The notes: generated by a model from the sequence alone, not told the origin. Positions 1 through 6,972 are shown, counted from the first letter of the stretch. The stretch is DNA of 9,653 nt from an uncultured bacterium (GCA_902783355.1 CACZQQ010000086.1:1-9653); one strand, 5' to 3'. Numbers and translations: made by a program.

Positions 1-1
1 C

Positions 2-112
2 ACGAATGCCTCCTATGCCAGATTCACCATCCACGAGGGCCGTTGGCGGCTGGATGGCTGGAACTGCACCGCGCATCTGGAAGGCCTCCTTGAATCGACA
101 GGCGACTTCTGA
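2..112 (+). CDS. C-terminal end of a probable histidine phosphatase family protein (5' end outside window)
   Basis: An open frame enters from the left edge and ends at TGA (110-112), giving 36 residues that start TNASYARFTIHEGRWRLDGW and close with NCTAHLEGLLESTGDF. The pattern Asn-Ala-Ser, a beta strand ending in GRWRL, then a 'N-x-T-x-H-L' ending is what I know from the C-termini of phosphoglycerate-mutase-like histidine phosphatases (alpha-ribazole phosphatase and relatives). The catalytic RHG motif would lie upstream, outside the window, so activity and substrate cannot be judged. It is the only plus-strand gene seen and converges on the DUF3999 gene, with 76 nt between the stop codons. 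The family call rests on a short tail and is tentative; that this frame is a real coding end is more secure. Confidence 0.6.
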   Translation, partial: TNASYARFTIHEGRWRLDGWNCTAHLEGLLESTGDF

Positions 113-137
113 CAAGTACCCCATCGGGCGTTGGGTG

Positions 138-173
138 CCGGCGGCGGAAGCCGCCGGGCGCCGCTTGCGGCGC
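138..173. terminator. Two abutting GC hairpins in the convergent intergenic gap, possible terminator without U tract
   Basis: Hairpin 1 has 8-bp perfect arms CCGGCGGC (138-145) and GCCGCCGG (150-157) around a GGAA loop (146-149), a GNRA-type loop on the plus strand. Hairpin 2 starts at the next base: GCGCCG (158-163) and CGGCGC (168-173) around CTTG, a stable CUUG-type loop closed by G-C. No T tract follows on either strand, so this is not a canonical intrinsic terminator. Its place between two converging stop codons (112 and 189) suggests bidirectional 3'-end formation or protection of the 3' ends. Structure is seen directly; function is inferred. Confidence 0.45.
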
Positions 174-188
174 AGGAAGCCGGGCGCT

Positions 189-1511
189 TCAGATCTTCTT
201 CAAAGTTGAGAAGAGGGCGGCTCCCATGGCGAGGACCGCCAGGACAATGGCGCCGACCAGCACGGAGCGCGGCAGGCCGCGCTGCTGAGGCTGGGGCGAG
301 ACCACGGGCCGTTCCCCGCTGTATTTCTCTGGGCGGACGACGATGACATTCGCAGGATCCTCCTTGCCGAAGGAGAGCAGCTCTACCGTGTCATAGACGG
401 GGTCGAGGCCGTCTGGCTCGGTCGTCAGGCGGAAAGGCTGCATCATGTCGTTGCCCACGAAGCGCAGGTCGTAGAGGGGATTGCGCGTGTCGGCGGCATG
501 GACATGCAGCGGCGGGTTGTCGTTGTTGACGACCACGACGCGCAGCTGCCCCTCATAGACGGCCTCGAAGGTCAGCAGGCTCTCGTCCTTCAGCGTGCCC
601 AGGCTGAAACGCCGCATTGTTCCCCTTTGCAGAAGGCGCTCCGTATCATTATAAACATGGTACACAGTGACGGCGCGGCTGTAGTTCTCCTCCATGCAGT
701 GCAGGCGGAGGCCGCTGACGGGATAGACGGCCGGCGTCACAAGATAGCACGACGCGCCCTGCACGTCAGTCTCGACAGGCTGTATTTCAGCAGGATATTC
801 ATCCCATTGCGCCTCTTCGCCGACGATGGCGCGCTCCTTCGACCACATCTGCACGCCGTCGATCTTGAAGGCCTGGTCGGTGACGCTCTGCTGTTCGCTG
901 AGGCGCGTCTGCGCGTCGTTGTTCCATTCGCGGCTGATCTGTCGCAGGGCGGTGCGGCGTTCCATGCTGGCGGCACCCAGTTCGATGCGGAAGCGGCGGC
1001 AGCCCTGTGTCGCAAAGGCGACTTCCGTGTTCTTCAGTTCAAGATTGGCGGAGCTTTCGAAGATGAAGCCGTCCGACAGGAGTGTCTTTTCCGCGCCGTC
1101 GGCGTCGAAGCCGCGGACGACGACCTGCTGCTCGAAGTCCTTCATGGCGGTCTGGAAGGAAAGGCGCACGCTTTCAGGAAGCGCGGCCTTGCCGTCGCCG
1201 ACATGGCACAGAATCTCCAGTCGGCCGCCCTCGCCATGCCGCACTTCGTCCATGGCCAGCGGCACATCGACGCGCCTTTCGCCATAGACAGGGACGCTTC
1301 GCTGGCGCCGCGCCCACGGCACCACGGTGCCGACGCAGTCATAGAGGCGCAGCCATTCGGGATGGCCGCCCAGCCGCGCCAGGTTATCGCTGGACAGCTC
1401 GATCTTGACGAGATGGCTGCCCTGCGTCTCCTTCGGCCACGAAATCTCGTATTCGGCGGCGATGGCCGCCAGGGCCGCCAGCAAACAGAGCGAGACGACG
1501 AGCGGTTTCAT
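189..1511 (-). CDS. DUF3999-like exported, membrane-anchored protein
   Basis: 440 residues. An N-terminal signal peptide (MKPLVVSLCLLAALAAIAA, cleavage likely near residue 19) is followed by a beta-rich soluble domain of about 390 residues. A proline-rich stretch (about 402-412) and a single hydrophobic C-terminal helix (about 416-435) end in LKKI. This suggests a periplasm-facing domain anchored at its C-terminus with a short cytoplasmic tail. An early 'LYDCVGTVVPWARRQ' resembles the 'D..G..VPyal' element of DUF3999 proteins; a late VVVRPEKY segment precedes the anchor. The start at 1511 is chosen over an in-frame Met at 1739 because it has a perfect signal peptide, overlaps the upstream stop by 4 nt (ATGA) and has AAGGAGG just before it. 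The family call leans on architecture plus the DUF2339 neighbour, since these two families are often adjacent. Molecular function is unknown. Confidence 0.65.
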   Translation of the reverse strand: MKPLVVSLCLLAALAAIAAEYEISWPKETQGSHLVKIELSSDNLARLGGHPEWLRLYDCVGTVVPWARRQRSVPVYGERRVDVPLAMDEVRHGEGGRLEILCHVGDGKAALPESVRLSFQTAMKDFEQQVVVRGFDADGAEKTLLSDGFIFESSANLELKNTEVAFATQGCRRFRIELGAASMERRTALRQISREWNNDAQTRLSEQQSVTDQAFKIDGVQMWSKERAIVGEEAQWDEYPAEIQPVETDVQGASCYLVTPAVYPVSGLRLHCMEENYSRAVTVYHVYNDTERLLQRGTMRRFSLGTLKDESLLTFEAVYEGQLRVVVVNNDNPPLHVHAADTRNPLYDLRFVGNDMMQPFRLTTEPDGLDPVYDTVELLSFGKEDPANVIVVRPEKYSGERPVVSPQPQQRGLPRSVLVGAIVLAVLAMGAALFSTLKKI

Positions 1512-4198
1512 TTCTCCTCCTTGTTTCGCCAGAACTTGAGGTAGACGAAGGCGGCTCCCATCAGCAGGATGCCGAAGGCCAGGAAGGCGCCGACGCGGAA
1601 GAGCGCGTCCAGCCGCCTCATGTCCATCAGGAAGACCTTGAGGACGATGATGGCGAAGCCGATGAGGCCGAGGCAGCGCAGCATCCGGTTGGACTTGCGC
1701 AGGCCGACGAAGACCAGGGCGAAGGCGAAGAGGCTCCACAGGACGGAGATGCCGCCGCCCTCAAGCCCCGGCAGCACGTTGTCGATGATGGTCTGCATTT
1801 CGCGCGTCGAGTGGAAGGAGAGCGGCGGGGGCCATGCGACGTTGCAGGCCACCGCGACCTGGCGGCCCCACTCCCCCTTGTCGTCCGGCAGCATCCGCCG
1901 CATGTACCAGATGCCGCCGACAAGCACGAGCGTGTTCACCATCGTGCCGATGCTGTAGGACCACATGAACTCCGGATGGCAGCACTCCCACAGCGCAGGT
2001 ATGCAGAAATCAACGAAGAGGACTATGACGAGGCCGCCGGACAGAATGAGGGCGACTGTCCACCACCAGCCTGCGATTTTACCACGTAACATCTTGAGTG
2101 CCAGTAGAATAGCGAAAATCCACACAAGATTGAAGCCTGCAGACCGGAGGAATGGCAGTCCATGCCGCAGGTCGGCGGTGGTCTCAAGCAGCAGGAAGAG
2201 GAAGCCCAGGGCGAAGGCGATTGTCAGGAAGGCGCCTGCCACGGGATTCAGGCGCGGCACGGTTGCGGCCGTGGCGTTGCCGTCGTCCGGCAGCGCGTTC
2301 GCCTTGACGAGCCTGGCGCCCAGGGCCAGGCAGGCGACGGGAATGCCGAAGCGGAGGCAGCGCGCCAGCGCCGCCAGCCAGAAGTTCCCGCCATTGACCG
2401 CCGTGTAGGCGAAGAAGTCATAGGCGCAGAGGCGGAAGAGCGTCAAGGCATAGAGCACCCACGCGCAGCCGCGGATGAAGCGGCTCTCCAGCTTGTAGCC
2501 CAGCCACAGCATCATCAGGCCCTGCAGCGCCCACGCGACGCCCAGCCATTCGCCTGTCAGCAGCACGGGCGCGGTCAGCGAGAGGTAGAAGCCGCACAGC
2601 GCGCAGAAGATGAGCAGCAGGTTGCGGTCTTCCGGGACGTGCCGTTTCAGGAGGAAGACGGCGTGCGCGAGATAGTAGAGGGCCAGCCCGATGGTCAGGG
2701 GCGCCAGCGCCAGACGGTCGCCGCCGGAGACGCGCAGGAGGGCGGCGGAACTGTACCAGAAGAAGAAGAGCGAGTTGCCCAGGAGGCCGATGATCTCCAG
2801 CGCGCCGGCCGCCAGCTTCAGGCGGATGTTGTGGATGAAGACGGAGGTGGAGTAGAGGATGAAGAAGAGGACGAGCGCGGTCTGGTAGCAGGCGAAGTCG
2901 CTGTTGATGAAATGCGTGCGGTAGGCCATGCCGAAGATGCCGTAGGAGAAGAGCATGGCCAGCCATGTCAGCTGCTGCCAGTTGCGGCGGTTGGCCAGCC
3001 ACAGCACGCCCGCGCCCAGCAGGAGCAGGTAGGCGGCCAGGCCGGGGAAGTTCTTGACGCCTGTGTTCAGCAGCAGCGGCGTGGCGAAGCCGCCCAGCAT
3101 GGAGACCATCGCGATGGGCAGCGAGGCCAGCTTGTCGGCCAGCACGCCCGACGTCACCGTGATGAGCACCATGACGGCGCCGCCGGCCAATGGCGGCACC
3201 AGATGGTACATGGAGACCATCGCGTAGCTGCTGAAGTAGAACATGCCCAGGCCGATGCCGACGAGGGCCTGGCCGAGGCTCCAGTACTCCTGCCGCATCT
3301 TGTGGCGGAGGCCGCCGTAAAGCAGCGCCGCGCCAGCCAGATAGCTCAACGCCACGCGGCCCTCGGGCGCCAGAAGCCCGCGTTCGATGGAGAGCTTCAG
3401 CAGGAAGACGGAGGTGATGAGGATGACCAGGATGCCTGCGCGCAGCAGCCATGTCGTCGCCAGCATCTTCTCCACGGCGTCTCCCTCCTGTATTCCGGCC
3501 GCCTTGCCATAGACAAACCAGTTGCGCAAGGCCAGCAGGCGCAATTCGAGGGCGGAAGGCTCGCGCGGCGGAGGCGGCGGTTCGACTGGCGGCGGCGTTG
3601 CGGGCGCCGTCTCTTCCACAGCCGTAGCCACGACCGCCACAGCCGCCTGCGGCGCTTCTTCCTGCGGCACCACAGGCTCTGCGACGGCAGGCGCGGCCTC
3701 CTCCATCGCGGCCGTCTGCGGCGCTTCTTCCTGTGGTGCAAGAAGTTCTGACCACGACGGCGTGGCCTCCTCCATCGCCACGGCCGCCTGCGGCGCTTCT
3801 TCTTGCGGCACCACAGGCTCTGCGACGGCAGGCACGGCCTCCTCCATCGCGGCCGCCTGCGGCGCTTCTTCGTGCGGCACCACGGGCTCTGCGACGGCAG
3901 GCGCGGCCTCCTCCATCGCCACGGCCTTCTGCGGCGCTTCTTCTTGCGGCGCCACAGGCTCTGCGACCTCTACCGCCGCAACAGGCTGTGCTTCTTGTTC
4001 AGGCTCCGGTTCCACGGTCCGCGCCGCGTGTTTCTGCTTCCTGTCCAGCCGCCGGTTGATACCCTCCATCGCCTTGTGGATAGCGCGCAGCTCATTCAAA
4101 ATCTCATCTTGATTCGAGGTGCCTTTGACGGCATTGGCAATCTTGAACCCAAAATAGACAATTATTATAAGGAAGAAAAGAGCGATGAGGCCTTCCAT
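1508..4198 (-). CDS. DUF2339-type polytopic membrane protein with long repeat-bearing linker
   Basis: 896 residues. Residues 3-18 form a first membrane helix. Residues 28-56 form a charged, probably coiled-coil helix (DEILNELRAIHKAMEGINRR). Residues 60-215 are an Ala/Pro/Glu-rich linker with tandem repeats, ending in a proline run. From about 245 to 890 comes a long series of hydrophobic segments, roughly twenty or more, with short basic loops. A single helix plus coiled coil, a low-complexity linker and then a many-pass core is the usual layout of DUF2339 membrane proteins. AAAGGA (4206-4211) sits 7 nt before the ATG. It is 41 nt downstream of the isomerase gene and overlaps the DUF3999 gene by 4 nt. 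By the positive-inside rule the linker (R49, R50, R53, K54, K56) is probably cytoplasmic. No catalytic motif was recognised; function is unknown. The linker is the odd feature, likely fast evolving. Confidence 0.8.
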   Translation of the reverse strand: MEGLIALFFLIIIVYFGFKIANAVKGTSNQDEILNELRAIHKAMEGINRRLDRKQKHAARTVEPEPEQEAQPVAAVEVAEPVAPQEEAPQKAVAMEEAAPAVAEPVVPHEEAPQAAAMEEAVPAVAEPVVPQEEAPQAAVAMEEATPSWSELLAPQEEAPQTAAMEEAAPAVAEPVVPQEEAPQAAVAVVATAVEETAPATPPPVEPPPPPREPSALELRLLALRNWFVYGKAAGIQEGDAVEKMLATTWLLRAGILVILITSVFLLKLSIERGLLAPEGRVALSYLAGAALLYGGLRHKMRQEYWSLGQALVGIGLGMFYFSSYAMVSMYHLVPPLAGGAVMVLITVTSGVLADKLASLPIAMVSMLGGFATPLLLNTGVKNFPGLAAYLLLLGAGVLWLANRRNWQQLTWLAMLFSYGIFGMAYRTHFINSDFACYQTALVLFFILYSTSVFIHNIRLKLAAGALEIIGLLGNSLFFFWYSSAALLRVSGGDRLALAPLTIGLALYYLAHAVFLLKRHVPEDRNLLLIFCALCGFYLSLTAPVLLTGEWLGVAWALQGLMMLWLGYKLESRFIRGCAWVLYALTLFRLCAYDFFAYTAVNGGNFWLAALARCLRFGIPVACLALGARLVKANALPDDGNATAATVPRLNPVAGAFLTIAFALGFLFLLLETTADLRHGLPFLRSAGFNLVWIFAILLALKMLRGKIAGWWWTVALILSGGLVIVLFVDFCIPALWECCHPEFMWSYSIGTMVNTLVLVGGIWYMRRMLPDDKGEWGRQVAVACNVAWPPPLSFHSTREMQTIIDNVLPGLEGGGISVLWSLFAFALVFVGLRKSNRMLRCLGLIGFAIIVLKVFLMDMRRLDALFRVGAFLAFGILLMGAAFVYLKFWRNKEEK
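1514..1522 (-). promoter_or_regulatory. Strong Shine-Dalgarno inside the 3' end of the DUF2339 gene
   Basis: On the minus strand AAGGAGGAG lies just before the ATG at 1511, within the last codons of the upstream gene. With the ATGA stop/start overlap (1508-1511) it fixes the start of the DUF3999 gene and implies translational coupling. Confidence 0.8.
3632..3967 (-). repeat. In-frame tandem 69/72-bp repeats encoding 23/24-residue A/P/E units
   Basis: Consensus unit VAEPVVPQEEAPQAAVAMEE followed by AxPA. Units: residues 78-101 (24 aa, 3896-3967), 102-124 (23 aa, 3827-3895), 125-148 (24 aa, 3755-3826), 149-171 (23 aa, 3686-3754) and a partial fifth from 172 (3632-3685). Lengths alternate 24/23/24/23, the difference being one Val-Ala versus Ala step after EEAPQ. 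Unit 4 has a divergent start (WSELLAPQ). The units are also nearly identical at DNA level, so copy number may vary between strains or be misassembled. Confidence 0.9.
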
Positions 4199-4239
4199 GT
4201 GGTTGTCCTTTGGTGGGAGTGGCTGGGGGGATTAGGCGC

Positions 4240-5115
4240 CTACGCGAAGAGCGCCCTGACGCATTCCAGACTGCGCTTTGCGCCGAAGAGGCAGTCCACT
4301 TCATGGCATTCGAACTCGATGGAGACGAAGCCGTCGAAGCCGCTGCCCTTGATGAGGTCGGCGATGCGCTTCAGTTCGAGGTCGCCATAGCCCGTGATGG
4401 CGCCCTTGTAGAAGTTGCCGTGCTTGCTGACAATCCAGTTCTTCGGGTCGGGCACCCATGTGCGGCGGTAGTTGTCCTTGAAGTGGAACATGGAGACGAT
4501 GTCGAGGTTGTTCTTGACCGCCGAATAGGGGTCCTCGTCCACGCCGATGAAGTTGCCGACGTCGATGAAGCAGCGGAAATTGGGGCGCGCCACCGCGTCA
4601 ACGAGGCGATGGACGCGCTCGCTGCCCTGGAAGTGGCGGCCGTGGTTCTCCAGATTCGTGCAGATGCCATACTGGGCGGCGTAGTCCGCCGCCTCGCGGC
4701 ATGCCTCCACGACAAGCGGCAGGTCGCGGTCGAACCGCGCCGTCGACGTGTCTTCCACGGGCCGGTGGCCGACGTCGTGCCGGACGAAGGGGACGCCCAT
4801 GGCGGCGGCGATGTCGATCTGCCGCTTCACATAGGCGACCTCTTCCTTCCGTTCGGCGTCGTCGAGTTCGTGCCCGTCCTTCCGCGACCGCAGGAAATTG
4901 GCCTCGAAGGTGTAGCTGGACAGCGGAATCCCGCATTTGTCCGCCTCGGCCTTCACCTGCTTCGGCAACGCCGGATTCGCGATGAAATCCGCCAGCGGGA
5001 CGACTTCGACATGCTCGCCGCCCCATTCGGCGATCGTGCGGACGATTCCAGGCATGTCCAGCCGCCCGTCCTTGAATGCGCCGTTCAGACTGTAAGTGCT
5101 CAGGCCAATCTTCAT
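4240..5115 (-). CDS. Sugar phosphate isomerase/epimerase family protein (TIM barrel, AP_endonuc_2 type)
   Basis: 291 residues, a full length for the xylose-isomerase-like TIM-barrel family. The N-terminal strand MKIGLSTYSLNGAF and successive strands are clear: HVEVVPL, SSYTFEANF, FVRHDVGH, ICTNLENHG, FRCFIDVGN, SMFHFKD and FVSIEFE. By comparison with D-tagatose 3-epimerase-like enzymes the likely divalent-metal ligands are E156, D185, H211 and E267, all present. No signal peptide, so cytoplasmic. AAGGAAG (5124-5130) lies 8 nt before the ATG. Only 23 nt separate it from the oxidoreductase gene upstream, so the two are almost surely co-transcribed. Such pairs act in epimerisation or keto-sugar metabolism, including inositol and 3-keto-glycoside routes; the substrate here cannot be told. 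A C-glycoside deglycosidase alpha-like role is possible, but no small beta-subunit gene is adjacent. Confidence 0.85.
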   Translation of the reverse strand: MKIGLSTYSLNGAFKDGRLDMPGIVRTIAEWGGEHVEVVPLADFIANPALPKQVKAEADKCGIPLSSYTFEANFLRSRKDGHELDDAERKEEVAYVKRQIDIAAAMGVPFVRHDVGHRPVEDTSTARFDRDLPLVVEACREAADYAAQYGICTNLENHGRHFQGSERVHRLVDAVARPNFRCFIDVGNFIGVDEDPYSAVKNNLDIVSMFHFKDNYRRTWVPDPKNWIVSKHGNFYKGAITGYGDLELKRIADLIKGSGFDGFVSIEFECHEVDCLFGAKRSLECVRALFA

Positions 5116-5138
5116 TTATCTAACTTCCTTATTTGCAA

Positions 5139-6143
5139 CTAGTTACGATAATTCGGAGCGACGATGCGCTTTTTTTCGCCGGCGATGCGGATGGCCTCGA
5201 CCAGCGCAATCGCATTGCGCCCGAAGGCCCACGCCGTCTTCGACTTGGCGCGGATGGCCTTGATGAAGCACTCCTGCGAGTTCGGGAAGGGGTTGGGCGA
5301 CGGCGCGACGACAACCTTCGACGCTCTGGTCGAGCCCGCGGGAATGAACTCGAAGGCGAGGTCGTCGCAGCAGAGGCGCAGCGCCCCCTTGGTGCCGTAG
5401 ATCTCGTCCGAACGGAAGGCGGTGGGGAAGTTCCAGCTCAATTCCATCGTGCCGACGGCGCCGTTGGCGTAGTTGAACATGGCGAAGACCTCGTCCTCGA
5501 CCTTGCGGCGGCGCTTGCGCGTGACGGCGGAGAGCGTCTCCACCGGCCCGAAGAACCAGTCCATCGCGTCGGACATGTGCACGGCGATGTCGCCGATGAG
5601 ACTGCCTTCAAACTTGGGGTCGACGAACCATGTCGCGCCCGGCGACCAGGCGACTTCGGGGCTGGCGGTCATGGTGCGCTGGCTGCGGAAATGCAGCGGC
5701 TCGCCGATGAGGCCGTCGTCGATGAGGCGCTTGACTTCGTTCATCAGCGGATTGTAGCGGCGGCTCTGGTTGATCTGGAGGACCTTGCCCTTCTTCAGGG
5801 AGAGGTCGATCATCTCGTCGGCCTGCGCGGTGGTGAAGCTCATGGGCTTCTCCACGAGGACGTGCTTGCCGGCCTTGAGGGCGGCGATGGTCTGCGGATA
5901 GTGGCAGACATTCGGCGTGGCGATGATGACGGCGTCGATGTCGGATTTCAGCAAATCCGCCTCCGAGGCGCAGATTTTCGGCGAGATCTTGAACTCCTTG
6001 GAGCGCGCGGCCGCCTTGCCGGGCGCGGGATCATAGACGGCGCAGATTTCCGCCTGGTCCTTGAGTTTCAGAAGGGCCGGGATGTGGTCGGCCTGGGCAA
6101 TCCGCCCGAAGCCGAGAAAGCCGAAACGAATCCTGCTGGCCAT
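5139..6143 (-). CDS. Gfo/Idh/MocA family NAD(P)-dependent oxidoreductase
   Basis: 334 residues, typical family length. The N-terminal Rossmann fold has the dinucleotide-binding loop GFLGFGRIA (residues 8-16), then AVYDP at the end of strand 2 and VIIATPN (72-78). The hallmark EKP is at 98-100 (catalytic-type Lys99). In the C-terminal alpha/beta domain, GSLIGDIAVHMSD matches the family 'GG...D.g.H..D' motif, giving D185 and H189 as active-site residues. No signal peptide or Tat motif, so cytoplasmic. A GGAG (6152-6155) precedes the ATG by 8 nt. The gene is followed after 23 nt by the TIM-barrel isomerase. Known members oxidise or reduce hydroxyls of sugars, inositols or glycosides with NAD(P). 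The exact substrate is not evident; the pairing suggests sequential action on the same sugar. Confidence 0.9.
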   Translation of the reverse strand: MASRIRFGFLGFGRIAQADHIPALLKLKDQAEICAVYDPAPGKAAARSKEFKISPKICASEADLLKSDIDAVIIATPNVCHYPQTIAALKAGKHVLVEKPMSFTTAQADEMIDLSLKKGKVLQINQSRRYNPLMNEVKRLIDDGLIGEPLHFRSQRTMTASPEVAWSPGATWFVDPKFEGSLIGDIAVHMSDAMDWFFGPVETLSAVTRKRRRKVEDEVFAMFNYANGAVGTMELSWNFPTAFRSDEIYGTKGALRLCCDDLAFEFIPAGSTRASKVVVAPSPNPFPNSQECFIKAIRAKSKTAWAFGRNAIALVEAIRIAGEKKRIVAPNYRN

Positions 6144-6211
6144 AATGGGGTCTCCGTGTGGCTGCTGCGTGCGTGAAAGAAGAACGTAAAGGGTTGCTTT
6201 GACGTGTGCTG

Positions 6212-6219
6212 TAATATAA
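6212..6219 (-). promoter_or_regulatory. Possible -10 element upstream of the oxidoreductase gene
   Basis: Minus-strand TTATATTA lies about 70 nt before the ATG at 6143, inside an AT-rich patch (6212-6232) that stands out in a GC-rich 120-nt intergenic gap. The same 8-mer occurs before the lipoprotein gene (6992-6999). No good -35 hexamer was found at 16-18 nt, so the call is weak. Confidence 0.35.
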
Positions 6220-6263
6220 TTCTAAAATGTATTCCGCGTGGCAGGGCCCCGCCTCTGGATGTC

Positions 6264-6947
6264 CTACTTCTCCGCCATCATCTTGCGGAGGGAGGGCAGG
6301 ATGGTGTCGGCGACGATGCGGTTGCCTTCGGCGTTGGGGTGGTTGCTGTCGCTCCACAGGTCCGGACGCCCCTTGGGTATGATGTTGCATTGCATGTCAA
6401 GGACATAGCCGCATTTGTAGCGTGCCGCCAGGTCGCGCTCGATGAGGGCGAGGCCCGCCGCATAGTGCTCCAGCGGAAGCCCCGCCTTCGTGAAGTCGGG
6501 CACCTCGCCCTGCGGCAGCATGTCGTGGCCAAAACAGCTGATGAGCAGGACGCGGATGCCGTTTTCGCTGCATTGCGAGACGATGGCCTCGTAGTCGCGC
6601 TTCAGTTCGTCCAGCGTCCGTTTGCGCTGCCAGTAGTCGTTGGCGCCCAGGCCGATGATGGCATAGCGCGGCTTGTGGTCGAGGACGTCCGTCCGGAGGC
6701 GGGCGAGGCCGCCGCCGATGGTGTCGCCGCCCTTGCCGCTGTTGACGACCTCCCATTCCGGCAGCGCCTTCTGTAGCCAGTCGGAGTAGCGGCCGCCCTC
6801 GCCGCCGCAGGAGGTCAGGCTGTCGCCGAAGCAGACGATGCATTGGCGCGCCGCCACGGCCGCCTCCTCATGCTTCCGTAGTTTGCAGGCGAACAGAAGA
6901 GACACGGCCGCGATGAGCACCGCAAGAAAGAAGAAGTTCATTTTCAT
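6264..6947 (-). CDS. SGNH/GDSL-family hydrolase, probable lipoprotein
   Basis: 227 residues. The N-terminus MKMNFFFLAVLIAAVSLLFAC is a lipoprotein-type signal with the lipid-attachment candidate Cys21 (LFAC is an acceptable though not ideal lipobox), so it likely sits on a membrane facing the periplasm or outside. The SGNH blocks are all present: CFGDSLT with nucleophile Ser43, the Gly of NSGKGGDT (G73 or G74), GLGANDYW with Asn103, and DSNHPN with Asp200 and His203. Members hydrolyse ester bonds, often acetyl groups on polysaccharides or acyl chains on lipids; the substrate here is not evident. Start: ATG at 6947, with Met3 (6941) as alternative. No purine-rich Shine-Dalgarno was seen before either start; the leader reads CCTCCC instead. 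It is separated from secDF by a terminator and probably has its own promoter. The stop lies 120 nt before the oxidoreductase gene, with no clear terminator between. Confidence 0.85.
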   Translation of the reverse strand: MKMNFFFLAVLIAAVSLLFACKLRKHEEAAVAARQCIVCFGDSLTSCGGEGGRYSDWLQKALPEWEVVNSGKGGDTIGGGLARLRTDVLDHKPRYAIIGLGANDYWQRKRTLDELKRDYEAIVSQCSENGIRVLLISCFGHDMLPQGEVPDFTKAGLPLEHYAAGLALIERDLAARYKCGYVLDMQCNIIPKGRPDLWSDSNHPNAEGNRIVADTILPSLRKMMAEK

Positions 6948-6972
6948 TGTGATAGGCTGTTGGGAGGAATGG

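Noticed and set aside
1..91. Minus-strand start ATG at 76 with a perfect AAGGAGG at 85-91, open to the left edge
   Set aside because: The ribosome-site match comes from a palindromic AAGGCCTCCTT in the plus-strand coding end. The minus product lacks any family feature, whereas the plus frame looks like a histidine phosphatase tail.
6..209. 67-codon plus-strand frame from 6 to 209
   Set aside because: It runs through the hairpins and into the DUF3999 gene, ends in an Arg-rich low-complexity tail and competes with a better frame.
498..1544. 348-codon plus-strand open frame opposite the DUF3999 gene
   Set aside because: Shadow frame. The minus strand has a signal peptide, C-terminal anchor, coupled start and Shine-Dalgarno.
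1512..1739. Upstream in-frame extension of the DUF3999 protein to a Met at 1739
   Set aside because: The extra 76 residues are Arg/Pro-rich, lie wholly within the DUF2339 coding region and would bury a perfect signal peptide.
2162..3751. 529-codon open frame on the plus strand opposite the DUF2339 gene
   Set aside because: Its product is Gln/Glu/Arg/His-rich low-complexity sequence with no fold, the mirror image of GC-biased codons in a hydrophobic protein. The minus-strand gene has clear membrane helices and a ribosome site.
4233..4242. Perfect palindrome TAGGCGCCTA spanning the isomerase stop codon
   Set aside because: Only 10 bp, no loop and no T tract; expected by chance in GC-rich DNA and not positioned as an operator.
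4210..6176. Two long plus-strand open frames (310 and 347 codons) opposite the isomerase and oxidoreductase genes
   Set aside because: Both mirror unmistakable family proteins on the minus strand; their own products show no recognisable motifs.
6240..6262. Hairpin GGCGG-GGCC-CTGCC just after the SGNH gene as a terminator
   Set aside because: Short stem with one G-U pair and no adjacent T tract; read-through to the oxidoreductase gene is as likely.
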